Shown in pieces: positions 26,548-35,556 of a stretch of DNA of 64,000 nucleotides. Under the pieces are notes generated by a model. It ran no database searches. It saw only the letters and a list, made by a program, of their open reading frames with translations, and was not told where the DNA came from. The stretch lies in NCBI RefSeq assembly GCF_000260115.1, contig NZ_JH651379.1:3188240-3252239 (forward strand), given 5' to 3'. A program made the translations under genes and the position numbers. The first letter of the stretch is position 1; each line of letters starts with the position of its first letter. The DNA comes from Galbibacter orientalis DSM 19592 (GTDB taxonomy: Bacteria; Bacteroidota; Bacteroidia; Flavobacteriales; Flavobacteriaceae).

Positions 26548-26664
26548 TCAAGAATGTTTTTTCTTTCGTAAAAGAAAAAAACCAACTTCTTTAATTAACC
26601 ATATTGCTAAACCTAAAGCTGCAGCTAACTTACCTATTTGTACTAAAAACGATTCTGTATCCAT
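26548..26664 (-). CDS. Possible 38-residue membrane peptide
   Basis: ATG at 26664 to TGA at 26548: a short acidic N-terminus (MDTESFLVQIGK), a hydrophobic helix (LAAALGLAIWLI) continuing into GFFLL, and a strongly basic end (RKKKHS). This positive-inside layout is that of a single-pass membrane peptide. It lies on the same strand as the 26338 ORF and ahead of it, in the 670-base dnaK-recQ gap. Function unknown. Confidence 0.45.
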   Translation of the reverse strand: MDTESFLVQIGKLAAALGLAIWLIKEVGFFLLRKKKHS

Positions 26665-26778
26665 TATCTTTTATTTTATCATTGCAATTATATGATGATA
26701 GATACGTATAATGGTTGCTTAAAAGGATAAGCTTTTAAATAACTTTAACATTTGTAGATTCTTATTATTTTTTATTGC

Positions 26779-26978
26779 TGTCCGATAAAAGTTAACAGAA
26801 TTTATGGAACTCCATTTATATCAAGGTTTAAATGGGGTTTATAAGGCTCCCTGGCTATTAATAAAAATGAATAAAAAGAGGGTTTTAGTAAAGTTTTTTC
26901 TTCAAGCGGCTTATTTTATGATAGTTAAGATTTAGTCTTTGTTTTTACAGCGAAGCGTCCTTGTATTTTACTAGGACA
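26779..26978 (+). mobile_element. R2 MITE-like element, copy 1
   Basis: About 200 bases bounded by inverted ends TGTCCGATAAAA (26779) and ...TTTACTAGGACA (26978). It contains CTATTAATAAAAATGAATAA, ATTTTATGATAGTTAAGATT and AGCGAAGCG in the same order as the copies at 54513 and 62521. It has no coding capacity, so it must depend on a transposase in trans. Its right end is 7 bases from the recQ stop codon. Confidence 0.8.
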
Positions 26979-26985
26979 TTAGTGA

Positions 26986-29094
26986 TTATTTTTTTAAAAT
27001 GGTAAGGCACAGCCTAATAGTCCAATAATCAATTGCTTCTTCAAAATACTCATAGTATGTTTTCAATTGATCTGGATCGTTTAACGTTATTTTTGCTTGT
27101 TTAACAGCTTCTAGGTCGTTTTCATTAATAAATTGCATTAAATTAATGTCTTTTCCGTCTTCGTGTAATTTGGAAATATGGGAATATATGGTAGTAAGGC
27201 TTAGTTTTCTTTGTCCTGCAATTTCTTCGATAGAAAGACCATCTTTATAGAGTTGGTATGTTTCTAGATATGTTTTTCCTTTTTTCCGACCTTTTTTCTG
27301 TTCTTTTTCCTTGTTGAATTTTATAATTTCTTTAATGAATTGATATCCGTAGTTTTCCATTTTACGTCTACCAACACCATTTATTTGCATAAAATCTTCA
27401 TCGGTTAGAGGGCGTTCAGCTTCAATTTCTTTCAGCGTGGCATCGTTAAAAATAAGATAAGCAGGGATATCTTCTTCCTTAGAAATGGAGAGGCGTAATT
27501 TGCGTAACCGCTCAAATAGCGTGTCTTTTGTTTTTTCTTGTTTTGTATTTGCAGCTTTCTCGGTTACTAGTGTATCCTGTGGTTTTGTGAGTGCTACCTT
27601 TTTATTATTAAAGAGGACTTCTTTGGCTTGTGGTGTTAACTTTAATGTGTTTTTCTGATGAAAAGCAATTTCTAAATATCCAAGATTTACCATTTGGATG
27701 ATGTAATGCTGCCAATCTCTCCACGAAATATCATTGGCAATACCGTATGTTTTTAAGTTTTGATAACCGTTTTCTAATACCTGTTGATTATGAGATCCTC
27801 TTAGAACATCTATAACAAGTCCGATGTTTTCATTTTCTTTTAATCTTGCTACACAAGAAAGTGCTTTTTGGGCAGTAATAGTTCCATCAAAAAATTGAGG
27901 CGGGTTTTTACAGACGTCACAATTACCGCAATCTTTTTCAATGAACTCTCCAAAATAACTCAACAATATTTTTCTTCTACAAGAAAGTGCATCGGCATAT
28001 TGTTTCATTCGTTCTAGCTTTGCCAATTGTACTTCACTATTTCCTGCACCTTCAGCAAATTTTTGCAACTGTACTACATCAGCATAACTATGAAAAAGTA
28101 ACGTATAAGATGGAAGCCCATCTCTACCAGCACGACCAATTTCTTGATAGTAACCTTCTATATTTTTAGGTAAGTTATAATGAATTACCCAGCGTACATT
28201 GGACTTATCTATTCCCATTCCAAAAGCTACGGTAGCACAAACAATTTGGGTTTTATCATTTATAAAATCTTCCTGAACTTTTGAGCGACCATCATGATTA
28301 ACTCCAGCATGATATGCTTCTGCGTTATAACCTGCTTGTTGCAATTTTTCAGCAATACTTTCTGTAGTTTTTCTACTTAAGCAATAAACAATACCACTTT
28401 CATTTGGACGCTTATTTAGAAACTGAATTATTTGTTTGATTCTATCTGTACCCGGTCGTACTTCTAAACTCAAATTTTTACGGTCAAAAGAAGCTACAAA
28501 CTTTTTAGCGTTGGAAATATTTAATTGGTTAGCAATATCTTCTCTCGTAGCTTTATCTGCAGTAGCAGTAAGTGCAATAAGAGGAGTATTAGGAAACCTG
28601 TTTTTTAAAAAACCAAGTTGTGTATATGCGGGTCTGAAATCGTGTCCCCAAGAGGAAATACAATGCGCTTCATCTACAGCAATAAGACTAATTTTTGTAG
28701 AGCTAAAAATATTTTCCAAATACGAAAGACTCTCGGGCGCAACATACAGAAGTTTTATTTTTTTGGCTTCTATATCGTTAAAAATAACTTCTTGCTCTGC
28801 TGTAGATTGACTACTATTTAAAAAGCAAGCAGGAATTCCGTTTACATTTAACCCATCCACTTGATCTTTCATTAAAGCAATAAGAGGAGAAATAACAATA
28901 GTTAAACCATCTTGTAGTAATGCAGGTAATTGATAGCAAATAGACTTACCTCCACCAGTTGGCATAATAACCAAGCAATCATTTCCATTTAAAATGGTAT
29001 CAATAATTTCTCTTTGTAGCGGTCTAAACGAATCGTACCCAAAATATTCTTTAAGGGTATTTAATATGGTAGTTTCTTCAATCATGATTTGCAA
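26986..29094 (-). CDS. recQ: ATP-dependent DNA helicase RecQ
   Basis: 702-residue SF2 helicase. Motif 0 FRPLQREII, motif I MPTGGGKSICYQLPA near 45-55, DEAHCISSWGHDFRP, TATADKAT, GIVYCLSRKTTE, GMGIDKSNVRWVIHYNLPKNIEGYYQEIGRAGRDG. The zinc site follows in CRRKILLSYFGEF...CGNCDVC, then the winged RQC domain, an HRDC domain (DEDFMQINGVGRRKMENYG) and a C-terminal helix-turn-helix stretch (GLSIEEIAGQRKLSLTTIYSHI), present in Bacteroidota RecQs. It unwinds DNA in recombination and stalled-fork repair. The start may be MIEE three codons in. Confidence 0.94.
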   Translation of the reverse strand: MQIMIEETTILNTLKEYFGYDSFRPLQREIIDTILNGNDCLVIMPTGGGKSICYQLPALLQDGLTIVISPLIALMKDQVDGLNVNGIPACFLNSSQSTAEQEVIFNDIEAKKIKLLYVAPESLSYLENIFSSTKISLIAVDEAHCISSWGHDFRPAYTQLGFLKNRFPNTPLIALTATADKATREDIANQLNISNAKKFVASFDRKNLSLEVRPGTDRIKQIIQFLNKRPNESGIVYCLSRKTTESIAEKLQQAGYNAEAYHAGVNHDGRSKVQEDFINDKTQIVCATVAFGMGIDKSNVRWVIHYNLPKNIEGYYQEIGRAGRDGLPSYTLLFHSYADVVQLQKFAEGAGNSEVQLAKLERMKQYADALSCRRKILLSYFGEFIEKDCGNCDVCKNPPQFFDGTITAQKALSCVARLKENENIGLVIDVLRGSHNQQVLENGYQNLKTYGIANDISWRDWQHYIIQMVNLGYLEIAFHQKNTLKLTPQAKEVLFNNKKVALTKPQDTLVTEKAANTKQEKTKDTLFERLRKLRLSISKEEDIPAYLIFNDATLKEIEAERPLTDEDFMQINGVGRRKMENYGYQFIKEIIKFNKEKEQKKGRKKGKTYLETYQLYKDGLSIEEIAGQRKLSLTTIYSHISKLHEDGKDINLMQFINENDLEAVKQAKITLNDPDQLKTYYEYFEEAIDYWTIRLCLTILKK

Positions 29095-29177
29095 AGAAAC
29101 AGAATACTAATCACTGTTGAAATCTAATTGGATGTTTTTTGATAAGAAATAATAATAAGAAGTGGATAAGTAAGATT

Positions 29178-29735
29178 CTACTTTGCTTTTTTGTAGTAAT
29201 CCCATTCTTCTTTAAGAATTCCGTAGCAGCATGTATTCCTTTTAAAACCATTAAGTAAGTATACATTTTTCCTTAACAGTCCTTCAAATTTAGCGCCTAA
29301 TTTTTCAACGGCTCTTCTAGAACGAATATTACGTTCGTCAATTCTAAATTCTACTTTTTCAAATTCCATTTTATAAAAAGCATAATCCAGCATTAAATGT
29401 TTCATAACCGTATTAAGTCCGTTTCCATGAAAATCTCTTCCTATCCATGTAGAACCTATATGAAGCACTTTATTATTCCAGTCGATATTCATATAACGAG
29501 TAGTTCCTGCATAGCGCTCGGTTCTTTTATCATATATAATAAAGGGAACCGCCAAATTTTTTTCTGCATGATCAAGAGCCGTTTTCACATAATCGGTTAG
29601 CGCTTGTAATGTGGATATATTTGAAGGCGAGTATTGTACCAAATCTTTTTCAGAAGCTATTGCATATAAATTCTTGAAATTGTCGAGAGACAAAGGCATC
29701 AGTTTTACAATTTCGTTTTCAAGGGTCGGGATATT
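29178..29735 (-). CDS. GNAT-family N-acetyltransferase (RimJ/RimL type)
   Basis: About 185 residues from MNIPTLENEIVKLMPLS. This start is preferred because the longer frame beginning at 29765 would start on the -7 element at 29763-29770. RimL-like landmarks: TRYMNIDWNNKVLHIGSTWIG, FHGNGLNTVMKHLMLDYAF (acetyl-CoA loop) and FRIDERNIRSRRAVEKLGAKFEG, LRKNVYLLNG. Family members acetylate N-terminal or side-chain amines of proteins or small molecules. It is divergent from the menaquinone-locus thioesterase, 40 bases away. Confidence 0.82.
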   Translation of the reverse strand, partial: NIPTLENEIVKLMPLSLDNFKNLYAIASEKDLVQYSPSNISTLQALTDYVKTALDHAEKNLAVPFIIYDKRTERYAGTTRYMNIDWNNKVLHIGSTWIGRDFHGNGLNTVMKHLMLDYAFYKMEFEKVEFRIDERNIRSRRAVEKLGAKFEGLLRKNVYLLNGFKRNTCCYGILKEEWDYYKKAK

Positions 29736-29762
29736 CATCGCGGTTGTTGTATTTTTACACTT

Positions 29763-29770
29763 CAAAAGTA
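29763..29770 (-). promoter_or_regulatory. -7 element TACTTTTG for the GNAT gene
   Basis: On the minus strand TACTTTTG fits TAnnTTTG and ends 28 bases before the ATG at 29735. It fixes the GNAT start and leaves only a short region for the divergent thioesterase promoter. Confidence 0.65.
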
Positions 29771-29775
29771 GCGTT

Positions 29776-30201
29776 ATGAATCTTGATAAAGAAAAAATAT
29801 TAGCAAATATACGTGAGCGTTGTAAAAATACGCTTATGGAAACCCTTGAAATTGAATATACCGAAATAGGAGAAGATTATTTAATTGCTAAAATGCCAGT
29901 TACGTCAAAAGTACATCAACCAGATGGAGTACTGCATGGAGGAGCAATGGTGGCTTTAGCAGAAAGTGTTGGAAGTGCAGCGTCTTATTTGTTTTTAAAT
30001 ACCGAAGACTTTTTTATCCGTGGAATAGAAATTTCTGCAAATCATTTAAAAAGTATTAAAGAAGGCTGGGTTTTTGCAAAAGCTACTTTTATCCATAAGG
30101 GAAGAACTACTCAATTATGGGAAATTAAAATTACAGATTCAGAAAAAAATCTTATTTCTATTTGTAAACTAACAACAATTGCATTACCAAAATCTAAATA
30201 G
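29776..30201 (+). CDS. PaaI-type hotdog thioesterase, probable DHNA-CoA hydrolase
   Basis: 141 residues from MNLDKEKILANIRERCKNT; an upstream in-frame ATG at 29611 would cross the divergent GNAT gene and is rejected. The hotdog motif is HQPDGVLHGGAMVALAESVGSAAS, with the H-G-G and the catalytic Glu of the PaaI/YdiI branch. YdiI/MenI-type enzymes of this family hydrolyse 1,4-dihydroxy-2-naphthoyl-CoA. Since menF begins 3 bases after the stop, that role in menaquinone synthesis is well supported by context, though not proven. Confidence 0.82.
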   Translation: MNLDKEKILANIRERCKNTLMETLEIEYTEIGEDYLIAKMPVTSKVHQPDGVLHGGAMVALAESVGSAASYLFLNTEDFFIRGIEISANHLKSIKEGWVFAKATFIHKGRTTQLWEIKITDSEKNLISICKLTTIALPKSK

Positions 30202-30204
30202 TTA

Positions 30205-31269
30205 ATGAAAGTCTCTTCGGAATCTTTTTATAATAAAGTTTTAGAACACTTCAATACAAAACTTCCTTTTGTAATTTATAACAAGCCTAATTCTAATAGA
30301 ATAAGTGGGTTATTGCAAAAAAACGATGATGTATATAATACTGTTAATTATAAAGAATCAGGATTTATTTTTGCTCCATTTGATGTAGAGAAGGAAGCTA
30401 TTTTAATTCCTTTAAATCATTCTGAAAGTATAGAATGTTATAAGGAAGTTACTTCTAAAAATGTTTTTTCAATAAAAAATATAAGTTATCATTCAGAAAA
30501 AGAAAACCATATTCATTTAGTTGAAAAAACAATTAATGAGATTAAAAACTCGGAGATTAAAAAGATTGTTATATCGAGAAAAAAAGAAGTATTAATAGAG
30601 GATTTTGATTTTGTTTCAATCTTTAAAAAGCTAGTCTATAAATACCCACAGGCTTTTTGTTATGTATGGTATCATCCAAAAGTTGGTCTTTGGGTAGGAG
30701 CTACTCCCGAAACTTTATTAACATTAAACAATAAAGAATTTGAAACCATGGCTTTGGCAGGAACTCAAAAATATGAGGGTTCAATCAATGTTTTATGGGG
30801 AGAAAAAGAGAAGGAAGAGCAAGCTTTGGTAACTTCATCAATTATAGAAAATATAAAACCTATTGCTTCTGCTATAGATGTTTCTGAAGTACAGACAGTA
30901 AAAGCAGGAAGTTTACTTCATTTAAAAACAGCTATTAAAGGGCAGATAGAAAATGCATCAATTAAAGATTTTGTTTCTAGTTTGCATCCTACGCCTGCTG
31001 TATGTGGTTTGCCAATGAAAGCAGCTAAAGATTTCATTATAAAAAACGAAGGTTATAATAGAGAATTTTACACTGGTTTTTTGGGAGCGTTGAATTTTGA
31101 AAATGAGAAAACCGAACTTTTTGTTAATTTACGCTGTATGCAATATGTGGAAAACAAAAAGCTTGCTTTGTATGTAGGTGGCGGAATTACAAAAGATTCT
31201 AACGCTACGTTAGAGTGGGATGAAACCGAGAATAAAACAAAAACTATGTTAGATGTACTTACAAAATAA
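30205..31269 (+). CDS. menF: Isochorismate synthase (MenF type)
   Basis: 354-residue chorismate-binding enzyme. The C-terminal two thirds show KIVISRKKEV (with the catalytic Lys region), FCYVWYHPKVGLWVGATPETLL, MALAGTQKYEG, and LHPTPAVCGLPMKAAKDFI, REFYTGFLGAL, VNLRCMQ. This fits isochorismate synthase more than anthranilate or aminodeoxychorismate synthase, helped by linkage to menD. It converts chorismate to isochorismate, the first committed menaquinone step. The N-terminal ~100 residues are short and poorly conserved, as usual in this phylum. Confidence 0.88.
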   Translation: MKVSSESFYNKVLEHFNTKLPFVIYNKPNSNRISGLLQKNDDVYNTVNYKESGFIFAPFDVEKEAILIPLNHSESIECYKEVTSKNVFSIKNISYHSEKENHIHLVEKTINEIKNSEIKKIVISRKKEVLIEDFDFVSIFKKLVYKYPQAFCYVWYHPKVGLWVGATPETLLTLNNKEFETMALAGTQKYEGSINVLWGEKEKEEQALVTSSIIENIKPIASAIDVSEVQTVKAGSLLHLKTAIKGQIENASIKDFVSSLHPTPAVCGLPMKAAKDFIIKNEGYNREFYTGFLGALNFENEKTELFVNLRCMQYVENKKLALYVGGGITKDSNATLEWDETENKTKTMLDVLTK

Positions 31270-31424
31270 AGCAGGGAATTTTTAGTAAACTATTTTGAAG
31301 CAAGCCCATTAGGTATTAGAACGAAAAACAAAAAAACATTTTGAAGCAATCCTTTAGGAGAACTTAGGACACGCTTTAGAACATTAAAATCTCGATTATC
31401 GATTAAAAAACAGACTAATTTGAG

Positions 31425-31432
31425 TACTTTTG
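31425..31432 (+). promoter_or_regulatory. -7 element TACTTTTG upstream of menD
   Basis: It fits TAnnTTTG and lies 31 bases before the menD ATG. The 194-base gap after menF therefore probably contains a separate menD promoter. The gap also holds two copies of TTTTGAAGCAA (near 31291 and 31342). Confidence 0.65.
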
Positions 31433-31463
31433 TGTAGTTAGAAATCACACTATTTATTATTTA

Positions 31464-33236
31464 ATGAAGTATTCCAACATCCCCTTAGCACAAACTGTTA
31501 CAGCTTTGTGTAAAGCCAAAGGAATTGAACATATTATAATTTCTCCAGGGAGCAGAAATGCACCTTTAACTATAAGTTTTACAGAAGATAATTACTTTAA
31601 CACCTATAGCGTTGTAGATGAGCGAAGTGCAGCTTTTTTTGCACTTGGAATTGCACAGCAATTAAAAAAACCTACCGCTTTAGTATGTACTTCTGGCTCA
31701 GCATTATTGAATTATTACCCTGCCATTGCTGAAGCTTTTTATAGCGATATTCCGTTAGTAATACTTTCTGCCGATAGACCTTCCTACCGTATAGATATTG
31801 GAGATGGGCAAACTATTAGACAAGACAATGTATATGCGAGGCATATTTTATACTCGGCAAATTTAAAACAAGACATACGTGGGGAAGATTTAAAAGTTTT
31901 AGGCGATGGTAAGAATCCTTCTAAACTGGATAAATTAATTAATCCGATTGCGTTGCAACAAGGAGTTCAAGAGTTTAATGAAAAAGAAATTAATACTGCC
32001 TTAAATACATCTTTTGAAGAAAATGGCCCCGTACATATTAATATTCCTTTTGAAGAACCACTTTACTCAAAAGTAGATGAGCAATTTGTTTCTCCTAAGA
32101 ATATTCCATTTCAGAATACAGAAAAATCGTATTCTAAAGAAACCTTACAAGCTTTTGTAGATATTTGGAATGGCGCAGCCCGTAAAATGATTTTAGTAGG
32201 AGTGAACCCTCCAAACACCTTAGATACAGAGATATTAGAATTATTAGCTACGGATGAATCTGTGGTGGTTTTTACAGAGACAACTTCGAATTTAAATCAT
32301 TCAAATTTCTTTTCGAATATCGATAAAATTATTGCACCGATTGAGAAATTAGAAGATGCAGATAGTTATTTTAAGAAGTTACAACCCGATGTATTGTTAA
32401 CTTTTGGAGGGATGGTAATCTCAAAAAAAATAAAAGCATTTTTAAGAAAGTATCAACCAATGCATCATTGGCATATTGATTCCAAAAAGGCATACGATAC
32501 TTTTTACTGTTTAAATCAACATTTTAAAACTACTCCAAACAAATTTTTGAAAGTTTTTTCTGAAGGAATAAAAATACAGAAAAGCGATTTTCAACCTTAT
32601 TGGTTGTCGGTTAAAGCAAATAGAAGCAAGTTGCACAAAGAATATGTGGTTCAGATTCCGTTTTCAGATTTTAAGGCTTACGAGCGGATTTTAAAAACTA
32701 TTCCAGAAAATTATCAATTGCAATTAAGTAATAGTTCTACAATTAGGTATGCACAATTATTTCAGCTAAACGAATCTTTAAAGGTTTTCTGCAATAGAGG
32801 TACCAGTGGTATTGATGGAAGTACGAGCACTGCTGTTGGGGCTTCTGTAGTTTCAGAAAATCCAGTAGTTTTTATTACAGGAGATTTGAGTTTTTTTTAC
32901 GATTCTAATGCACTTTGGAATAATTATATCAATAGTAAGTTTAGAATAATTGTTATAAATAATGGAGGAGGAGGCATCTTTAGAATCCTTCCTGGAGACA
33001 AAGATTCTAAGAATTTTGATGACTATTTTGAGACTACACACCAGCTTAACGCAAGAGGGATTTGTAGTACGTATGGAATTAATTATCAGTCGGTAGATTC
33101 AGAAGAAACATTAGTAGGAGCATTACAAGAATTTTATAAAAGTAGCGCTAATCCATCATTACTAGAAGTATTTACGCCAAGAAAAATTAATGATGAAATT
33201 TTACTCAATTATTTTAGTTTTTTGAATAAAAATTAA
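31464..33236 (+). CDS. menD: 2-succinyl-5-enolpyruvyl-6-hydroxy-3-cyclohexene-1-carboxylate synthase MenD
   Basis: 590-residue ThDP-dependent enzyme. N-domain: HIIISPGSRNAPLTISF, DERSAAFFALGIA (the Glu that activates thiamine), CTSGSALLNYYPAIAEA and LSADRPSYRIDIGDGQTIRQ. C-domain: NRGTSGIDGSTSTAVGA, TGDLSFFYDSNAL with the Mg/ThDP-binding GDLSFFYD...NN stretch, ending NNGGGGIFRILPG. It joins isochorismate and 2-oxoglutarate with loss of CO2 and pyruvate-free chemistry typical of MenD. It is transcribed with the DUF2853 gene. Confidence 0.95.
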   Translation: MKYSNIPLAQTVTALCKAKGIEHIIISPGSRNAPLTISFTEDNYFNTYSVVDERSAAFFALGIAQQLKKPTALVCTSGSALLNYYPAIAEAFYSDIPLVILSADRPSYRIDIGDGQTIRQDNVYARHILYSANLKQDIRGEDLKVLGDGKNPSKLDKLINPIALQQGVQEFNEKEINTALNTSFEENGPVHINIPFEEPLYSKVDEQFVSPKNIPFQNTEKSYSKETLQAFVDIWNGAARKMILVGVNPPNTLDTEILELLATDESVVVFTETTSNLNHSNFFSNIDKIIAPIEKLEDADSYFKKLQPDVLLTFGGMVISKKIKAFLRKYQPMHHWHIDSKKAYDTFYCLNQHFKTTPNKFLKVFSEGIKIQKSDFQPYWLSVKANRSKLHKEYVVQIPFSDFKAYERILKTIPENYQLQLSNSSTIRYAQLFQLNESLKVFCNRGTSGIDGSTSTAVGASVVSENPVVFITGDLSFFYDSNALWNNYINSKFRIIVINNGGGGIFRILPGDKDSKNFDDYFETTHQLNARGICSTYGINYQSVDSEETLVGALQEFYKSSANPSLLEVFTPRKINDEILLNYFSFLNKN

Positions 33237-33274
33237 TAATTTTAAGACAACTTATTTAATTTAAAAAAATAATC

Positions 33275-33613
33275 ATGAGTAAAAGAGACGAATTAATTGA
33301 AAAATACGAAGCAGATCTAAAAGATAAGTGTGGGATAACACCAGATAAAGACTTACTTACAAAAGTAGTTATCGGTTTAGGTCCTTCAGTGTATAATGCA
33401 GATGCTTCAATGGTATCGGGAACCGATCAAAAGGAACTAGAAACTATTAAAAACAATTTTTTAATTAAGAAACTTGGTCTTTCTGCTTCGGAAGATTTAG
33501 ATGGTGCTATTGATTCCGTGATAGAAAAATACGGAAGATCTAATCGTAATAAATATAGAGCAGTAGTTTATTATTTATTAGTTAAGCACTTCAAAAAAGA
33601 ATCAGCATATTAG
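33275..33613 (+). CDS. DUF2853 family protein
   Basis: 112 residues, soluble and helical: MSKRDELIEKYEADLKDKCG, GLGPSVYNADASMVSG, IKKLGLSASEDLDGAID and YRAVVYYLLVKHF. I recognise the DUF2853 pattern; no function is known. It is 38 bases downstream of menD, so it is probably co-transcribed, but its link to menaquinone is unsupported beyond position. A terminator follows. Confidence 0.8.
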   Translation: MSKRDELIEKYEADLKDKCGITPDKDLLTKVVIGLGPSVYNADASMVSGTDQKELETIKNNFLIKKLGLSASEDLDGAIDSVIEKYGRSNRNKYRAVVYYLLVKHFKKESAY

Positions 33614-33635
33614 ATTATAAATATATTTTATATAC

Positions 33636-33664
33636 AAAAGGTGTCATTTTTGATGCCTTTTTTT
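33636..33664 (+). terminator. Terminator after the DUF2853 gene
   Basis: AAAAGGTGTCA (33636-33646) pairs with TGATGCCTTTT, including two G-T pairs, around a short T loop and followed by T. The remaining 260 bases to the next gene are AT-rich, and I see nothing definite in them apart from a weak TCCTTTG promoter-like sequence near 33891. Confidence 0.75.
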
Positions 33665-33924
33665 ATGTGTTCTTTTTTGAAAGGTACAGTATATTTTATG
33701 CTAATACCATTTTCTAATTCAATTTACTGAAATAAAATGTGATTTTCCTTTTATTTCAAGATAAAAAGAATCCATAGCCAAGGCTAGGCTTTATTTTCTG
33801 ATTTTTATAAATAAAAAAAGCATCATTTTATTTTACGGTAAATTCAATCAATAACTGGTATAATATTTAAATTGTTCAAATTAAATAACGTCCTTTGCAG
33901 AAGTTATAGAAATTTCAAAGTTAG

Positions 33925-34755
33925 ATGATACAAATAGGCGAATACAATACACTAGAAATATTAAGAGAAACATCTGTTGGACTTTTTTTGGGGGATGAAG
34001 AAGGGAACGATATTTTATTACCCAATAAATATGTGCCTCAGGAATATGAAATTGGCGACACGCTAGCTGTATTTTGTTATTTAGACCATGAAGAAAGACC
34101 TATTGCAACTACCTTAATTCCTAAAATAACCCGTAATAAATTTGCGTTGCTAAAAGCTATAGAAGTAAATAAAATTGGTGCTTTTTTAGACTGGGGGTTA
34201 GAGAAACATTTATTTGTTCCTTATAAAGAACAAGCGCGCCCAATGGAAGAAGGAAAACGATATTTGGTGTATGCTTTTTTAGATGATGAATCTAATAGGA
34301 TGGTAGCATCTAGTAAAACCAATCAATATATTAATAATGAAGAATTATCGGTTGAGCTTTATGAAGAAGTAGCGCTCATAGTTTCCCGTTTTACCGAGTT
34401 AGGGGTAGAGGTTATTATCAACGAAAAACATAAAGGTTTAGTTTATAATGATGAAATATATAACGATTTAAAACTGGGTCAAAACCTCAAAGGATATATA
34501 AAGAAAATAAGGCCAGATAATAAAATAGATGTTAGTTTACAGCCTATTGGTTATAAAAATATAGAGCCTTCTTCTCAAAAAGTGTTGGATGCTTTAAGTA
34601 AAAATAATGGCTTTTTAGGGCTTCATGATAAAAGTGATCCTGAGGATGTAAAAGCAATACTAGGAATGAGTAAAAAAAGCTTCAAAAAGGCAATTGGTTC
34701 TTTATACAAAGATAAACGCATTCTTATTCAGGAAGACGGAATAAAGCTTATTTAG
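33925..34755 (+). CDS. CvfB-like S1 RNA-binding protein
   Basis: 276 residues, soluble. It consists of successive S1-type OB domains: IGEYNTLEILRETSVGLFLG (domain 1), KITRNKFALLKAIEVNKIGAFLDWGLEKHLFVP (domain 2), a third with VIINEKHKGLVYNDEIYNDLKLGQNLKGYI, and a C-terminal winged-helix (ILGMSKKSFKKAIGSLYKDKRI). This is the layout of CvfB, an RNA-binding regulator of virulence genes in staphylococci. The specific targets here are unknown. It is a single gene between menD and the broken isochorismatase-like gene. Confidence 0.85.
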   Translation: MIQIGEYNTLEILRETSVGLFLGDEEGNDILLPNKYVPQEYEIGDTLAVFCYLDHEERPIATTLIPKITRNKFALLKAIEVNKIGAFLDWGLEKHLFVPYKEQARPMEEGKRYLVYAFLDDESNRMVASSKTNQYINNEELSVELYEEVALIVSRFTELGVEVIINEKHKGLVYNDEIYNDLKLGQNLKGYIKKIRPDNKIDVSLQPIGYKNIEPSSQKVLDALSKNNGFLGLHDKSDPEDVKAILGMSKKSFKKAIGSLYKDKRILIQEDGIKLI

Positions 34756-34809
34756 TTTCCTTTCATCTTAAATAAAAAATCAATTCTTATTAACGTAGTT
34801 AAGTTTTAA

Positions 34810-35384
34810 ATGAAATTAAGAGATAAAAAACCAGCATTAATTTTAATAGATGTTCAAAATGCTTTTTTAGACGACGAATATTGGGGAGGAAATAGAAATA
34901 ATAAAGATGCTGAGTTTATTTGTGGTAAAATTTTAAGTAAATGGCGGGAGTTAGAGTTGCCAATTTTTCACATTAGACACAGTTCTACAAATCCAGAATC
35001 CAAATTAAATGCAAACAATGAAGGATTTCAGTTTAATGAAAATGTTACGCCGTTAACAGGAGAACCTGTAATAATGTAATAACAAAAAACGTAAATAGCG
35101 CCTTTATAGGAACTAATTTAAAAAAAGAATTGGAAGTTTTGGGTGTAAATACTTTGGTTATTGTTGGAATTACTACCAACCACTGTGTTTCTACCACTAC
35201 TCGAATGGCAGGAAATTTCGGATTTGAAACTTATCTAATTTCTGACGCTACAGCAGCCTTTGATAGGGTGGGAATAAATGGAGAGAAATATGATGCAGAG
35301 ATCATCCATTTAACAACCCTTGCTAATTTAAATGATGAATTTGCAACGGTTTTGAGTTATAAACAATTGATGGATAAAGTATAA
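34810..35384 (+). pseudogene. Isochorismatase-family cysteine hydrolase, frameshifted
   Basis: Two frames together give one complete ~185-residue hydrolase. The first half (34810-35079) has KPALILIDVQNAFLD with the catalytic Asp and FHIRHSS. The second half (35076-35384) has VITKNVNSAFIGTNL with the catalytic Lys, and VGITTNHCVSTTTRMAGN with the nucleophilic Cys. The break is an exact spot: GTAATAAT at 35068-35075 is followed by GTAATAAC at 35076-35083, so a tandem 8-base duplication shifts the frame and brings in a stop. Removing one unit restores the frame. Despite the family name, these enzymes mostly hydrolyse nicotinamide or related amides, so a menaquinone role is doubtful. Confidence 0.85.
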
Positions 35385-35531
35385 TAACCCTTGCATAATT
35401 TTGTTTTTTCATAAATTCTGTTAAGTTAGTTCAGTGGTTTAGAACTTATTTAACCGATTTTAGATTTAAAAATAGCCTATGGGAGCTATAAAAAACCTTT
35501 AAAATAATTTAATATTAAAAAGTATATCTTT

Positions 35532-35539
35532 TACTTTTG
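35532..35539 (+). promoter_or_regulatory. -7 element TACTTTTG upstream of menB
   Basis: It matches TAnnTTTG, 17 bases before the menB ATG, which implies a very short leader of about 10 bases. Confidence 0.65.
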
Positions 35540-35556
35540 AAAAAAATAAAATTAGA

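Noticed and set aside
29611-29775. Thioesterase start at 29611
   Set aside because: It would run through the divergent GNAT gene; the conserved protein begins at 29776.
34810-35384. Two independent small hydrolase genes
   Set aside because: Each half lacks essential catalytic residues, and the reading frame is continuous once the 8-base duplication is removed.
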